Positions 17,420 to 26,931 of a stretch of DNA of 48,541 nucleotides are shown here, piece by piece. Position numbers and translations under genes: made by a program. Source of the DNA: Escherichia sp. E1V33 (GTDB taxonomy: Bacteria; Pseudomonadota; Gammaproteobacteria; Enterobacterales; Enterobacteriaceae). The stretch lies in the NCBI RefSeq assembly GCF_004211955.1, contig NZ_RHJI01000034.1, positions 1 to 48,541 on the forward strand, read 5' to 3'. Under the pieces are notes generated by a model. That model worked only from the letters and a program-made list of their open reading frames with translations. It searched no databases and was not told the DNA's origin. Numbering within the stretch: position 1 is the first letter of the stretch; each line of letters opens with the position of its first letter.

Positions 17420-20400
17420 ATGGACGTCAGTCGCAGACAATTTTTTAAAATCTGCGCGGGCGGTATGGCTGGAACAACAGTAGCGGCATTGGGCTTTGCC
17501 CCGAAGCAAGCACTGGCTCAGGCGCGAAACTATAAATTATTACGCGCGAAAGAGATCCGTAACACCTGCACATACTGTTCCGTAGGTTGCGGGCTATTGA
17601 TGTATAGCCTGGGTGATGGCGCAAAAAACGCCAGAGAAGCGATTTATCACATTGAAGGTGACCCGGATCATCCGGTAAGCCGTGGTGCGCTGTGCCCGAA
17701 AGGGGCCGGTCTGCTGGATTATGTCAACAGCGAAAACCGTCTGCGCTACCCGGAATATCGTGCGCCAGGTTCTGACAAATGGCAGCGCATTAGCTGGGAT
17801 GAAGCATTCTCCCGTATTGCGAAGCTGATGAAAGCTGACCGTGACGCTAACTTTATTGAAAAGAACGAGCAGGGCGTAACGGTAAACCGTTGGCTTTCTA
17901 CCGGTATGCTGTGTGCCTCCGGCGCCAGCAACGAAACCGGGATGCTGACGCAGAAATTTGCCCGCTCCCTCGGGATGCTGGCGGTAGACAACCAGGCACG
18001 CGTCTGACACGGACCAACGGTAGCAAGTCTTGCTCCAACATTTGGTCGCGGTGCGATGACCAACCACTGGGTGGATATCAAAAACGCTAACGTCGTGATG
18101 GTGATGGGCGGTAACGCTGCTGAAGCGCATCCCGTCGGTTTCCGCTGGGCGATGGAAGCGAAAAACAACAACGATGCAACCTTGATCGTTGTCGATCCCC
18201 GTTTTACGCGTACCGCTTCTGTGGCGGATATCTACGCACCTATTCGTTCCGGTACGGACATTACGTTCCTGTCTGGCGTTTTGCGCTACCTGATCGAAAA
18301 CAACAAAATCAACGCCGAATACGTTAAGCATTATACCAACGCCAGCCTGCTGGTTCGTGATGATTTTGCTTTCGAAGACGGCCTGTTCAGCGGTTATGAC
18401 GCTGAAAAACGCCAGTACGATAAATCGTCCTGGAACTATCAGTTCGATGAAAACGGCTATGCGAAACGCGATGAAACACTGACTCATCCGCGCTGTGTGT
18501 GGAACCTGCTGAAAGAGCACGTTTCCCGTTACACGCCGGACGTAGTAGAAAACATCTGCGGTACGCCAAAAGCCGACTTCCTGAAAGTGTGTGAAGTGCT
18601 GGCCTCCACCAGCGCGCCGGATCGCACAACTACCTTCCTGTACGCGCTGGGCTGGACGCAGCACACCGTGGGTGCGCAGAACATCCGTACTATGGCGATG
18701 ATCCAGTTGCTGCTCGGTAACATGGGTATGGCCGGTGGCGGCGTGAACGCATTGCGTGGTCACTCCAACATTCAGGGTCTGACTGACTTAGGCCTGCTCT
18801 CTACCAGCCTGCCAGGTTATCTGACGCTGCCGTCAGAAAAACAGGTTGATTTGCAGTCGTATCTGGAAGCGAACACGCCGAAAGCGACGCTGGCTGATCA
18901 GGTGAACTACTGGAGCAACTATCCGAAGTTCTTCGTTAGCCTGATGAAATCTTTCTACGGCGATGCCGCGCAGAAAGAGAACAACTGGGGCTACGACTGG
19001 CTGCCGAAGTGGGACCAGACTTACGACGTCATCAAGTATTTCAACATGATGGATGAAGGCAAAGTCACCGGTTATTTCTGCCAGGGCTTTAACCCGGTTG
19101 CGTCCTTCCCGGACAAAAACAAAGTGGTGAGCTGCCTGAGCAAGCTGAAGTATATGGTGGTTATCGATCCGCTGGTGACTGAAACCTCTACCTTCTGGCA
19201 GAACCACGGCGAGTCGAACGATGTCGATCCGGCGTCTATTCAGACTGAAGTATTCCGTCTGCCTTCGACCTGCTTTGCTGAAGAGGATGGTTCTATCGCT
19301 AACTCCGGTCGCTGGTTGCAGTGGCACTGGAAAGGTCAGGACGCGCCGGGCGAAGCGCGTAACGACGGTGAAATTCTGGCGGGTATCTACCATCACCTGC
19401 GCGAGCTGTACCAGGCCGAAGGTGGTAAAGGCGTAGAACCGCTGATGAAGATGAGCTGGAACTACAAGCAGCCGCACGAACCGCAATCTGACGAAGTGGC
19501 AAAAGAGAACAACGGCTATGCGCTGGAAGATCTCTATGACGCTAATGGCGTGCTGATTGCGAAGAAAGGTCAGTTGCTGAGTAGCTTCGCGCATCTGCGT
19601 GATGACGGTACGACCGCATCGTCTTGCTGGATCTACACCGGTAGCTGGACAGAGCAGGGCAACCAGATGGCCAACCGCGATAACTCCGACCCATCCGGTC
19701 TGGGGAATACGCTGGGATGGGCCTGGGCATGGCCGCTCAACCGTCGCGTACTCTACAACCGTGCTTCGGCGGATATCAACGGTAAACCGTGGGATCCGAA
19801 ACGGATGCTGATCCAGTGGAACGGCAGCAAGTGGACGGGTAACGATATTCCGGACTTCGGCAATGCCGCACCAGGTACGCCAACCGGGCCGTTTATTATG
19901 CAGCCGGAAGGGATGGGACGCCTGTTTGCCATCAACAAAATGGCGGAAGGTCCGTTCCCGGAACACTACGAGCCGATTGAAACGCCGCTGGGCACTAACC
20001 CGCTGCATCCGAACGTGGTGTCTAACCCGGTTGTTCGTCTGTATGAACAAGACGCGCTGCGGATGGGTAAAAAAGAGCAGTTCCCGTATGTGGGTACGAC
20101 CTATCGCCTGACCGAGCACTTCCACACCTGGACCAAGCACGCGTTGCTCAACGCCATTGCTCAGCCGGAACAGTTTGTGGAAATCAGCGAAACGCTGGCG
20201 GCGGCGAAAGGCATTAATAATGGCGATCGAGTCACTGTCTCCAGCAAACGTGGCTTTATCCGCGCGGTGGCTGTGGTAACGCGTCGTCTGAAACCGCTGA
20301 ATGTAAACGGTCAGCAGGTTGAAACGGTGGGTATTCCAATCCACTGGGGCTTTGAGGGTGTCGCGCGTAAAGGTTATATCGCTAACACTCTGACGCCGAA

Positions 20401-20467
20401 TGTCGGTGATGCAAACTCGCAAACGCCGGAATATAAAGCGTTCTTAGTCAACATCGAGAAGGCGTAA
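17420..20467 (+). CDS. fdnG: Formate dehydrogenase-N, selenocysteine-containing alpha subunit
   Basis: The 1015-residue periplasmic molybdo-bis-MGD enzyme oxidises formate to CO2. An in-frame TGA at 18005-18007 encodes selenocysteine 196, the molybdenum ligand, followed by His-Gly-Pro; the reading frame then runs unbroken to TAA at 20467. A twin-arginine signal peptide (SRRQFFK, residues 4-10, then a hydrophobic stretch and ALAQA) exports the folded enzyme through Tat. One [4Fe-4S] cluster is bound by Cys50, Cys53, Cys57 and Cys92. It is the first gene of fdnGHI; electrons pass to FdnH, FdnI and menaquinone, then to nitrate reductase. Reading the TGA as a stop splits it falsely into 195- and 803-residue ORFs. 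Confidence 0.98.
18005..18045 (+). promoter_or_regulatory. Bacterial SECIS element of fdnG
   Basis: Directly after the TGA, bases around GGTAGCAAGTCTTGCTCC can fold into a short hairpin whose apical loop contains GUCU, as expected for SelB recognition. The resemblance to the fdhF SECIS is close by recollection. Confidence 0.75.
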
Positions 20468-20479
20468 GGGGGCGAAAAG

Positions 20480-21364
20480 ATGGCTATGGAAACGCAGGAC
20501 ATTATCAAAAGGTCCGCAACTAACTCCATCACGCCGCCTTCTCAGGTGCGTGATTACAAAGCAGAAGTCGCGAAACTTATCGACGTTTCCACCTGTATCG
20601 GCTGTAAAGCCTGTCAGGTGGCGTGTTCGGAGTGGAACGACATCCGTGATGAAGTGGGGCACTGCGTCGGGGTTTACGATAACCCCGCCGATCTGAGCGC
20701 CAAGTCCTGGACGGTGATGCGCTTTAGCGAAACCGAACAGAACGGCAAGCTGGAGTGGCTGATCCGTAAAGATGGCTGTATGCACTGTGAAGATCCGGGC
20801 TGCCTGAAGGCGTGCCCGTCTGCCGGTGCAATCATTCAGTACGCTAACGGGATTGTCGATTTCCAGTCGGAAAACTGCATCGGCTGTGGTTACTGCATTG
20901 CCGGGTGTCCGTTTAATATTCCGCGCCTCAACAAAGAGGATAACCGGGTATATAAATGCACGCTCTGCGTCGATCGCGTCAGCGTCGGCCAGGAACCGGC
21001 TTGTGTGAAAACCTGTCCGACCGGGGCTATCCACTTCGGCACCAAGAAGGAGATGCTGGAGCTGGCGGAACAGCGCGTGGCGAAACTGAAAGCGCGTGGT
21101 TACGAACATGCTGGCGTCTACAACCCGGAAGGGGTCGGTGGTACGCACGTTATGTACGTGCTGCATCACGCCGATCAGCCGGAGCTGTATCACGGTCTGC
21201 CGAAAGATCCGAAGATCGACACCTCGGTAAGCCTGTGGAAAGGCGCGTTGAAACCGCTGGCAGCGGCTGGCTTTATTGCCACTTTTGCAGGGTTGATTTT
21301 CCATTACATCGGTATTGGCCCGAATAAGGAAGTGGACGATGACGAGGAGGATCATCATGAGTAA
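20480..21364 (+). CDS. fdnH: Formate dehydrogenase-N, iron-sulfur beta subunit
   Basis: The 294-residue protein carries four [4Fe-4S] clusters from [40 protein letters not shown] and [22 protein letters not shown] single C-terminal membrane helix (about residues 257-279) anchors it on the periplasmic side; it has no own signal and is carried out with FdnG. It starts 12 bases after the fdnG stop and its end overlaps fdnI by eight bases. Confidence 0.97.
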   Translation: MAMETQDIIKRSATNSITPPSQVRDYKAEVAKLIDVSTCIGCKACQVACSEWNDIRDEVGHCVGVYDNPADLSAKSWTVMRFSETEQNGKLEWLIRKDGCMHCEDPGCLKACPSAGAIIQYANGIVDFQSENCIGCGYCIAGCPFNIPRLNKEDNRVYKCTLCVDRVSVGQEPACVKTCPTGAIHFGTKKEMLELAEQRVAKLKARGYEHAGVYNPEGVGGTHVMYVLHHADQPELYHGLPKDPKIDTSVSLWKGALKPLAAAGFIATFAGLIFHYIGIGPNKEVDDDEEDHHE

Positions 21365-22010
21365 GTCGAAAATGATTGTGCGCACCAAGTTTATTGATCG
21401 CGCCTGTCACTGGACCGTGGTGATTTGCTTCTTCCTGGTGGCGCTGTCCGGGATTTCGTTCTTCTTCCCGACGCTGCAATGGCTGACGCAAACCTTCGGT
21501 ACGCCGCAGATGGGACGCATTTTGCACCCGTTCTTCGGCATTGCGATTTTCGTCGCACTGATGTTTATGTTTGTGCGTTTTGTGCATCACAACATCCCGG
21601 ATAAGAAAGATATTCCGTGGCTGTTGAACATTGTCGAAGTATTGAAAGGCAATGAGCACAAAGTGGCGGATGTTGGTAAGTACAACGCCGGGCAAAAGAT
21701 GATGTTCTGGTCGATCATGAGCATGATTTTCGTGCTGTTGGTGACCGGGGTGATTATCTGGCGTCCGTACTTTGCGCAGTACTTCCCGATGCAAGTTGTT
21801 CGCTACAGCCTGCTGATTCACGCGGCTGCGGGTATCATCCTGATCCACGCCATCCTGATCCATATGTATATGGCATTTTGGGTGAAAGGATCGATTAAAG
21901 GGATGATCGAAGGTAAGGTAAGCCGTCGCTGGGCGAAGAAACACCATCCACGCTGGTATCGTGAAATCGAGAAGGCAGAAGCGAAAAAAGAGAGTGAAGA
22001 AGGGATATAA
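21357..22010 (+). CDS. fdnI: Formate dehydrogenase-N, cytochrome b556 gamma subunit
   Basis: The 217-residue membrane protein has four helices. Heme ligands His18, His57, His155 and His169 are all present. It passes electrons from FdnH to menaquinone near the cytoplasmic face, building proton-motive force. The ATG at 21357 (MSKSKMIV) is chosen over the one at 21315 because it overlaps the fdnH end in the usual coupled way, follows GAGGA at 21344-21348 and gives the family length. Confidence 0.97.
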
Positions 22011-22031
22011 TCTCTTTTGAACTTTAAGCTG

Positions 22032-22060
22032 AAAATGGCGCTATAAGAAGCGCCATTTTC
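22032..22060 (+). terminator. Terminator after fdnI
   Basis: AAAATGGCGCT (22032-22042) and AGCGCCATTTT (22049-22059) form a perfect 11-bp stem with a six-base loop. The T-run is part of the stem foot. It can work in both directions. Confidence 0.85.
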
Positions 22061-22089
22061 ATATTGTAGACAACGTAGGCTTTGTTCAT

Positions 22090-22186
22090 GCCGGATGCGG
22101 CGTGAACGCCTTATCCGGCCTACAAACCGTTCAAATCCAATAGATTGCAGTGAACGTGTAGGCCTGATAAGCGTAGCGCATCAGGC
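22090..22186. repeat. REP pair (BIME) between fdnI and yddM
   Basis: GCCGGATGCGGCG to TTATCCGGC (22090-22119) and GCCTGATAAGCG to GCATCAGGC (22162-22186) lie in opposite orientation, about 42 bases apart, between convergent genes. Confidence 0.92.
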
Positions 22187-22210
22187 AATGTTGCGTTTGT
22201 CATCAGTTTC

Positions 22211-22240
22211 AAATGGCGCTTTATAAGGTGCCATTTTTTT
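22211..22240 (+). terminator. Second terminator-like hairpin, near-copy of the fdnI terminator
   Basis: AAATGGC and GCCATTT form the stem, followed by TTTTTTT running into the last base of yddM. Sequence and stem closely resemble the hairpin at 22032. Confidence 0.7.
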
Positions 22241-22523
22241 ATTGCGTAACCAGACGGCGTAATCGTGACACATCCACCGTTTTTTCTGCCTCTGCCAGAC
22301 TCCAGGCGTTTTGCAGATTCAGCCACATTTGCGGCGAACTGCCGATCACCACGGAAAGTTTAATCGCCATTTCTGGCGTCAAAGCTGCTTTTCCGGTCAG
22401 CAACCGGCTTGCCGTTGAGGGCGCAATTTCCATTGCTCTGGCAAACTCGCGCAGGCTGACATTAAGTTCGTCCAGTGATTCCTGAATAATGTCCCCCGGG
22501 CGGGGATGATTGGCCATTTTCAT
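22239..22523 (-). CDS. yddM: HigA-type HTH regulator YddM
   Basis: The 94-residue protein has an XRE-family helix-turn-helix at about residues 22-45 ([21 protein letters not shown]) and the HigA-type motif [16 protein letters not shown] at the start. The family is the antitoxin of higBA toxin-antitoxin pairs, but no toxin gene lies next to it: only about 65 bases separate the operator region from adhP. So it is an orphan, as in K-12. The start at 22523 gives the family length; an upstream extension in frame would run through the palindromic operator. Confidence 0.88.
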
Positions 22524-22541
22524 CAGTGTCTTTACTCTCAG

Positions 22542-22597
22542 TAGTGTTCCTTCACTGGGAACACTATCATTATTGTTCCTTCCTACGCAACAATAAT
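22542..22597. promoter_or_regulatory. Two tandem palindromes upstream of yddM (probable operators)
   Basis: TAGTGTTCC-N7-GGAACACTA (22542-22566) and ATTATTGTT-N11-AACAATAAT (22569-22597) are both perfect over nine bases per arm and lie 19-75 bases before the yddM start. This is the place and form expected for autoregulation by a HigA-type repressor. Confidence 0.7.
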
Positions 22598-22669
22598 CCA
22601 TTTAGCCATTTCATGTTGGAGAGTGTGCGATGCTGCGACACCTGGACTGGCAGTCGCAGCAAAGGCCTC

Positions 22670-23680
22670 TTAGTGACGGAAATCAATCACCATGCGGCCA
22701 CGGATTTTGCCTTCTTCCATCTCGGTAAAGATGGTGTTGATGTCCGCTAACGGACGCAGGGCAACTTTCGGCACAACTTTACCTTCAGCGGCAAACTGGA
22801 AGGCTTCGGTTAGATCCTGGCGCGTGCCGACCAGCGAACCGACCACTTCAATACCATCCAGCACAAGGCGTGGGATATCCAGGCTCATAGACTCCGGCGG
22901 TAGACCGACAGCCACAACACGCCCGCCTGCGCGAACGGCATCAACTGCCGAGTTAAACGCAGCTTTAGCTACCGCTGTCACCACCGCCGCGTGTGCACCA
23001 CCGGTTTTCTCCTGCACAATTTTGGCGGCGTCTTCGGTGCGTGAGTTAATAGCTAAATCAGCGCCCATTTCGGTCGCCAGTTTTAACTGCTCATCATTGA
23101 CATCAATGGCGATCACTTTGGCGTTAAAGACATTTTTAGCGTATTGCAAGGCGAGGTTACCCAGACCGCCAAGACCGTAGATAGCAATCCACTGCCCTGG
23201 ACGAATTTTTGACAGCTTCACCGCTTTATAGGTAGTGACCCCCGCACAGGTAATGCTGCTGGCCGCCGCCGAGTCCAGGCCATCTGGCACTTTTACCGCA
23301 TAATCGGCTACCACGATGCACTCTTCCGCCATCCCGCCATCAACGCTGTATCCCGCATTTTTTACCGAACGGCAAAGGGTTTCGTTACCACTATTACAGT
23401 ATTCGCAATGACCGCATCCTTCATAAAACCACGCCACGCTTGCGCGATCGCCTGGTTTTAATGAAGTAACGCCAGGGCCAACTTCTGCCACCACACCAAT
23501 GCCTTCATGCCCCAAAATTACGCCGGTTTTGTCACCAAAATCGCCATTCTTAACATGAAGATCGGTATGACATACACCACAACACTCCATTTTCAGCAGG
23601 GCTTCGCCATGTTTCAGTGAGCGCAGTGTTTTATCCGTAACGTCAACATGATGATCCTTCGTAACAACTGCAGCCTTCAT
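22670..23680 (-). CDS. adhP: Ethanol-active zinc alcohol dehydrogenase AdhP
   Basis: The 336-residue medium-chain dehydrogenase interconverts ethanol and acetaldehyde with NAD. Catalytic zinc ligands lie in [11 protein letters not shown] and GHEGIG; four structural-zinc cysteines in [15 protein letters not shown]; the NAD fold in [14 protein letters not shown]. The start at 23680 is fixed by AGGAGG immediately upstream; the ATG at 23710 is not preceded by such a site. It is a single gene between yddM and maeA. Confidence 0.97.
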   Translation of the reverse strand: MKAAVVTKDHHVDVTDKTLRSLKHGEALLKMECCGVCHTDLHVKNGDFGDKTGVILGHEGIGVVAEVGPGVTSLKPGDRASVAWFYEGCGHCEYCNSGNETLCRSVKNAGYSVDGGMAEECIVVADYAVKVPDGLDSAAASSITCAGVTTYKAVKLSKIRPGQWIAIYGLGGLGNLALQYAKNVFNAKVIAIDVNDEQLKLATEMGADLAINSRTEDAAKIVQEKTGGAHAAVVTAVAKAAFNSAVDAVRAGGRVVAVGLPPESMSLDIPRLVLDGIEVVGSLVGTRQDLTEAFQFAAEGKVVPKVALRPLADINTIFTEMEEGKIRGRMVIDFRH

Positions 23681-23783
23681 AGTTCCTCCTTTTCGGATGA
23701 TGTTCTGCATAGCAGGTGAGGCAAATGAGATTTATTCGCCACTACCCAGTATGGATGAGATCTGAAAAAGGGAGAGGGAAATT

Positions 23784-23807
23784 GCCCGGTAGCCTTCACT
23801 ACCGGGC
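23784..23807 (-). terminator. Terminator after maeA
   Basis: GCCCGGTAG pairs perfectly with CTACCGGGC across six bases, seven bases beyond the maeA stop. On the minus strand AATTT follows. Confidence 0.8.
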
Positions 23808-23813
23808 GCAGGC

Positions 23814-25511
23814 TTAGATGGAGGTACGGCGGTAGTCGCGGTATTCGGCTTGCCAGAAATTATCATCAATGGCCTGTTGCAGAGCTTCGGCAGATGTTTT
23901 CACCGCCACGCCTTGCTGCTGCGCCATTTTGCCAACTGCAAACGCAATTGCACGGGAGACTTTCTGAATATCTTTCAGTTCCGGTAGTACCAGACCTTCG
24001 CCGTTCAGGACCAGCGGCGAATACTGAGCAAGCGTTTCACTTGCCGACATCAGCATTTCATCGGTGATACGTGACGCGCCGGAAGCAATAACACCCAGCC
24101 CGATGCCTGGGAAAATAAAGGCATTGTTGCACTGGGCGATAGGGTAGATTTTATCTTTCCATACCACTGGATTAAACGGACTGCCGGTGGCGACCAGCGC
24201 ATTACCTTCGGTCCAGGCAATAATATCCTGCGGCGTGGCTTCAACGCGCGAGGTCGGGTTAGACAGCGGCATCACGATCGGACGCGGACAGTGTTTATGC
24301 ATCTCGCGGATGATTTCTTCCGTAAACAGCCCGGTCTGGCCAGATACGCCAATCAGAATATCCGGTTTGACGTTGCGTACGACATCAAGCAATGACAATA
24401 CATCGCTGTCGGTATCCCAGTCGCTGAGATTTTCCCGCGCCTGCACCAGTTTGGTCTGGAAAGGCAGCAGGTTCGGCATCTTGTCGGTCAACAGGCCAAA
24501 GCGATCGACCATAAAGACTTTCTGTCGTGCCGCTTCCTCGCTTAATCCTTCACGCTGGGTCTGGGCGATGATCATTTCGGCAATGCCGCATCCCGCTGAA
24601 CCTGCGCCAAGGAAGACAATCTTTTTCTCGCTTAATTGACCGCCTGCCGCGCGACTTGCTGCGATCAGCGTGCCTACCGTTACCGCTGCGGTTCCTTGAA
24701 TATCATCATTAAAGGAACAAATTTCATTGCGATAGCGGTTAAGCAGCGGCATCGCATTTTTCTGCGCGAAGTCTTCGAACTGCAAGAGCACGTCCGGCCA
24801 GCGATGCTTCACGGCCTGGATAAATTCATCAACGAATTCATAGTATTCGTCGTCAGTGATACGCGGATTACGCCAGCCCATATACAGTGGATCGTTAAGC
24901 AGCTGCTGGTTGTTGGTCCCGACATCCAGCACCACCGGAAGGGTATACGCCGGGCTGATACCGCCACAGGCGGTATAGAGCGACAGTTTACCGATCGGAA
25001 TGCCCATCCCGCCAATACCCTGGTCGCCGAGGCCAAGAATACGTTCACCGTCAGTCACCACAATCACTTTAATATTATGGTTCGGCACGTTTTGCAGAAT
25101 ATCGTCCATATTGTGGCGGTTCTGGTAAGAGATAAACACGCCGCGCGAACGACGGTAGATCTCAGAAAAACGCTCACAGGCTGCGCCGACGGTTGGGGTA
25201 TAAATAACAGGCATCATCTCATCAAGATGATTGTTTACCAGGCGGTAGAACAAGGTTTCGTTGGTGTCCTGGATATTACGCAGGTAGATGTGTTTGTCGA
25301 TTTCAGTTTTGAATCCCTGATACTGGATCCACGCACGTTCCGCTTGTTCTTCGATGGTTTCGACGACTTCCGGCAGTAACCCCAGCAGGTTGAAGTTACG
25401 GCGTTCTTCCATGCTGAAGGCGCTGCCTTTATTCAACAACGGAAATTCCAGCAGTACAGGGCCAGCGTAAGGAATATAAAGCGAACGCTGTTTTTTTGTT
25501 TTTGGTTCCAT
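23814..25511 (-). CDS. maeA: NAD-dependent malic enzyme MaeA
   Basis: The 565-residue enzyme (also SfcA) decarboxylates malate to pyruvate, making NADH, in the cytoplasm. The family signature [14 protein letters not shown], the substrate region [12 protein letters not shown] and the Rossmann motif [14 protein letters not shown] are visible. The start MEPKTKKQ at 25511 gives the usual length; the longer frame from 25547 has no better ribosome site. It is a single gene with a hairpin terminator after it. Confidence 0.97.
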   Translation of the reverse strand: MEPKTKKQRSLYIPYAGPVLLEFPLLNKGSAFSMEERRNFNLLGLLPEVVETIEEQAERAWIQYQGFKTEIDKHIYLRNIQDTNETLFYRLVNNHLDEMMPVIYTPTVGAACERFSEIYRRSRGVFISYQNRHNMDDILQNVPNHNIKVIVVTDGERILGLGDQGIGGMGIPIGKLSLYTACGGISPAYTLPVVLDVGTNNQQLLNDPLYMGWRNPRITDDEYYEFVDEFIQAVKHRWPDVLLQFEDFAQKNAMPLLNRYRNEICSFNDDIQGTAAVTVGTLIAASRAAGGQLSEKKIVFLGAGSAGCGIAEMIIAQTQREGLSEEAARQKVFMVDRFGLLTDKMPNLLPFQTKLVQARENLSDWDTDSDVLSLLDVVRNVKPDILIGVSGQTGLFTEEIIREMHKHCPRPIVMPLSNPTSRVEATPQDIIAWTEGNALVATGSPFNPVVWKDKIYPIAQCNNAFIFPGIGLGVIASGASRITDEMLMSASETLAQYSPLVLNGEGLVLPELKDIQKVSRAIAFAVGKMAQQQGVAVKTSAEALQQAIDDNFWQAEYRDYRRTSI

Positions 25512-25599
25512 GTCACTCACTCTTTTTTGAATATCCATCCCTGGCACGCTTTTATCGTCTTTGCTTTACTGCCAGGGCGTCGGCCCCAAGTATAAAGCA

Positions 25600-25638
25600 G
25601 ATAAAAACAAAAACACCATTGCGCAGGCAATGGTGTTT
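25600..25638 (-). terminator. Terminator after sra
   Basis: AAACACCATTGC (25611-25622) and GCAATGGTGTTT (25627-25638) form a 12-bp stem with loop GCAG. On the minus strand it is followed by TTTTTGTTTTTAT. It begins 30 bases after the sra stop. Confidence 0.9.
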
Positions 25639-25667
25639 AATCGTCATTGAGGACTGATTGTTAAAGA

Positions 25668-25805
25668 TTACTTTTCAGCGGGGCGTTTTCTGCCGGTTGG
25701 GGTATTTACCACGCTGGATTTGTCACCTTCGGTAACTATTTTGCGCTGGTTAGATATTTTATGATCCAGTCCAAGAATATGACGTGCCTGACGGTTCGAT
25801 TTCAT
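25668..25805 (-). CDS. sra: Stationary-phase ribosome-associated protein Sra (S22)
   Basis: This 45-residue, very basic protein ([18 protein letters not shown] at the start, GRKRPAEK at the end) is identical in plan to E. coli Sra, also called RpsV, which binds the 30S subunit in stationary phase. It is below the usual size cut-off for gene callers. GAGGAG eight bases before the ATG supports translation, and the strong terminator after it supports a separate transcript. It lies between bdm and maeA as in other E. coli. Confidence 0.96.
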   Translation of the reverse strand: MKSNRQARHILGLDHKISNQRKIVTEGDKSSVVNTPTGRKRPAEK

Positions 25806-25906
25806 TTTAACTCCTCAATCCTGTTGCTAGTTTTAAGGACAACATCGCCGTAGCGAAGAAACACGTGCTAAACCCCTAAATTAGGTTGCCGATCAAGCAT
25901 AGCAGC

Positions 25907-26122
25907 TTAAAGCGTAGGGTGCTGGCCGCTGACCACATAATTTATCGTTTGCTGGTAGATGTCACTGAGGATGTCGTTATCAGAGGCTTCGACCCATTTT
26001 GTCAACTCCATGAGAATGTCATCTTCAGTGACAACACCATGCTCTGCCCGAAGGCCTTGCTCAATGGCATTAACCAGAGCGGGTTCTGCTGTTGAATTTT
26101 CTGCCTGATAATAAGTAAACAT
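25907..26122 (-). CDS. bdm: Biofilm-dependent modulation protein Bdm
   Basis: This 71-residue small acidic protein (MFTYYQAENSTAEP start) matches E. coli Bdm, reported to be osmotically controlled through RcsB and to influence flagellar genes; its mRNA is a known RNase III target. The start at 26122 follows GGAG at good spacing; the longer frame from 26185 is not supported. The molecular function is not established. Its upstream region is shared with divergent osmC. Confidence 0.93.
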   Translation of the reverse strand: MFTYYQAENSTAEPALVNAIEQGLRAEHGVVTEDDILMELTKWVEASDNDILSDIYQQTINYVVSGQHPTL

Positions 26123-26464
26123 AGTGATTCTCCGTGTCTGTGTATTTATGATGTCTGCTACGGATCGCAGATTTATAAAGCACATTCAGCATGGCAAATA
26201 TTTGCCGCTTCGTTGTTAAGATTTGTCCTGGTTGGCGAATTTTATATTTTAACTTCATGATATTTATGGTTATTATTTTTGGTGTTTACTGGTTGATATT
26301 GCTGCATCATCCCTTGAGAGTTATATTTCCTGATATCTATTATGGTAATTCAATTTAATTTTCCGGGTATTTTTTGTCGGAGTTAATTCGGAATATCCCG
26401 CTTATCCTCGTGCTGTTTCTCCGGTAGTCTATAATTTCCTTTTTAAGCCCACAGGAGAGCAACA
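26123..26464. promoter_or_regulatory. Divergent bdm-osmC control region
   Basis: This AT-rich space of 342 bases has no gene. CTATAAT at 26429-26435 is a good extended -10 for the RpoS-type osmC promoter, and AGGAG at 26453-26457 is the osmC ribosome site. GGAATATCC at 26391-26399 resembles half of an RcsB box, in keeping with the known Rcs control of both genes; that assignment is by similarity only. Confidence 0.65.
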
Positions 26465-26896
26465 ATGACAATCCATAAGAAAGGTCAGGCACACTGGGAA
26501 GGCGATATCAAACGCGGGAAGGGAACAGTATCTACCGAGAGCGGCGTACTGAACCAACAGCCGTATGGGTTTAACACGCGTTTTGAAGGCGAAAAAGGAA
26601 CTAATCCTGAAGAGTTGATTGGTGCGGCACATGCCGCTTGTTTCTCGATGGCGCTTTCATTAATGCTGGGGGAAGCGGGATTCACCCCAACATCGATTGA
26701 TACCACCGCCGATGTGTCGCTGGATAAAGTGGATTCGGGGTTTGCGATTACTAAAATCGCCCTGAAAAGCGAAGTCGCCGTACCGGGCATTGATGCTTCC
26801 ACCTTTGACGGTATTATCCAGAAAGCAAAAGCAGGATGTCCGGTTTCACAGGTGCTGAAAGCGGAAATTACGCTGGATTACCAGTTGAAAGCATAA
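26465..26896 (+). CDS. osmC: Osmotically inducible peroxiredoxin OsmC
   Basis: The 143-residue enzyme reduces organic hydroperoxides and is induced by osmotic shock and stationary phase. The two catalytic cysteines, Cys59 (GAAHAACFSMAL) and Cys125 (AKAGCPVSQV), are present, as is the Arg39 region (NTRFEGEKGTNPEEL). Acts as a cytoplasmic homodimer. In K-12 the next gene is ddpF; here the hydroxybutyrate island follows. Confidence 0.97.
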   Translation: MTIHKKGQAHWEGDIKRGKGTVSTESGVLNQQPYGFNTRFEGEKGTNPEELIGAAHAACFSMALSLMLGEAGFTPTSIDTTADVSLDKVDSGFAITKIALKSEVAVPGIDASTFDGIIQKAKAGCPVSQVLKAEITLDYQLKA

Positions 26897-26902
26897 GTAC
26901 TC

Positions 26903-26925
26903 GCCGGATGATGTTGTCATCCGGC
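26903..26925. terminator. Hairpin between osmC and the island
   Basis: GCCGGATGA pairs with TCATCCGGC over nine bases with a five-base loop. It lies between convergent stops of osmC and the SDR gene, so it may stop both transcripts, though neither side has a strong U-run. Confidence 0.6.
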
Positions 26926-26931
26926 TAACTC

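Noticed and set aside
18005-18007. TGA seen as a nonsense mutation making fdnG a pseudogene
   Set aside because: Its position equals the known selenocysteine 196 and it is followed by a SECIS-like hairpin, so it is a coding signal.
17594-18763. 389-codon minus-strand frame across the fdnG selenocysteine codon
   Set aside because: Antisense shadow of fdnG. Its composition is typical of a shadow, and the sense frame carries all known motifs.
18833-20422. 529-codon open frame on the minus strand opposite fdnG
   Set aside because: It lies wholly inside a conserved gene, shows no domain, is rich in Arg and His as expected for an antisense shadow of high-GC-third-position codons, and has no ribosome site.
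20444-21388. 314-codon minus-strand frame opposite fdnH
   Set aside because: Shadow of a cysteine-cluster gene, with no independent features.
24636-25379. 247-codon plus-strand frame opposite maeA
   Set aside because: Shadow frame inside maeA without recognisable domain or start signal.
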